Part shown: positions 5,259-5,312 of the stretch, one piece after another | Position numbering within the stretch: the first letter of the stretch is position 1 | Layout: every line of letters starts with the position of its first letter | Assembly: GCA_913064925.1 (NCBI GenBank) | Contig: CAJYBN010000191.1 | Coordinates: forward strand, 1 to 5,312 | Direction: 5' to 3' | DNA: 5,312 nt | Source: an uncultured Peptococcaceae bacterium | Lineage (GTDB): Bacteria > Bacillota > Desulfotomaculia > Desulfotomaculales > Desulfallaceae | Notes under the pieces: model-generated | What the model was told of the DNA's origin: nothing | Database searches by the model: none | Seen by the model: only the letters and a program-made list of their open reading frames with translations | Program-made: the position numbers and the translations under genes

Positions 5259-5312
5259 TGGGGCGTAGCCAAGCGGTAAGGCAACGGGCTTTGGACCCGT
5301 CATGCGTTGGTT
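5259..5312 (+). tRNA. tRNA-Gln (anticodon TTG), cut by the window end
   Basis: The first 54 nt are present: acceptor 5' strand TGGGGCG (5259-5265), a D arm (GCCAAGCGGTAAGGC), and anticodon stem ACGGG/CCCGT around CTTTGGA with anticodon TTG. The variable loop and the start of the T arm (GTTGGTT) follow; the rest lies beyond the window. It begins 3 nt after the tRNA-Tyr CCA. Confidence 0.93.

Noticed and set aside
4950..5279. Plus-strand open frame running through the tRNA cluster (and a minus-strand one at 5088-5303)
   Set aside because: The sequence is fully explained by four tRNA genes; such frames are common artefacts of tRNA clusters.
5008..5312. tRNA cluster as a possible integration site of a mobile element
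   Set aside because: No integrase, no direct repeat of a tRNA 3' end and no foreign-looking genes are visible in the window.

Overview
The window looks like an ordinary chromosomal segment from a low- to mid-GC Gram-positive anaerobe. A spore-forming or syntrophic clostridial lineage such as the Desulfotomaculum/Pelotomaculum group is my guess. The reasons are a typical Firmicutes-type Rex repressor, strong GGAGG-type ribosome binding sites, TTG starts, and a tight tRNA cluster with genome-encoded CCA ends. The taxonomic placement is inference; no rRNA or other marker gene is present.

Layout, left to right. (1) rex, the NADH/NAD+-sensing repressor, starts at a TTG and is followed by a hairpin that looks like an intrinsic terminator. 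(2) A SLOG/LOG-fold protein of the TIGR00725 type is translationally coupled (ATGA overlap) to a YjbQ-family protein; both are on the plus strand. (3) A MoxR-type AAA+ ATPase lies on the minus strand. It is convergent with, and overlaps by a few bases, the YjbQ gene. (4) Divergent from the ATPase gene by only about 35 bp is a plus-strand pair: an unrecognised 360-residue protein overlapping a CoxE-type von Willebrand factor A (VWA) protein. (5) A promoter-like sequence follows, then a tRNA cluster: Pro(TGG), Glu(TTC), Tyr(GTA) and the first part of Gln(TTG), cut by the window end.

How they may work together. MoxR ATPases and VWA proteins commonly act as a pair that remodels or inserts cofactors into a client protein; CoxD/CoxE in CO dehydrogenase maturation is the best-known relative of this pair. 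Here they are split into divergent units, and the VWA gene is coupled to a protein I cannot assign, which makes that protein a candidate third component. No client enzyme gene is visible in the window. The rest (Rex, YjbQ, tRNAs) is housekeeping. The most notable small-scale oddity is a tRNA-Glu whose T-stem carries two mismatches, one at the almost invariant 53-61 pair. I see no mobile element, CRISPR array or phage gene.
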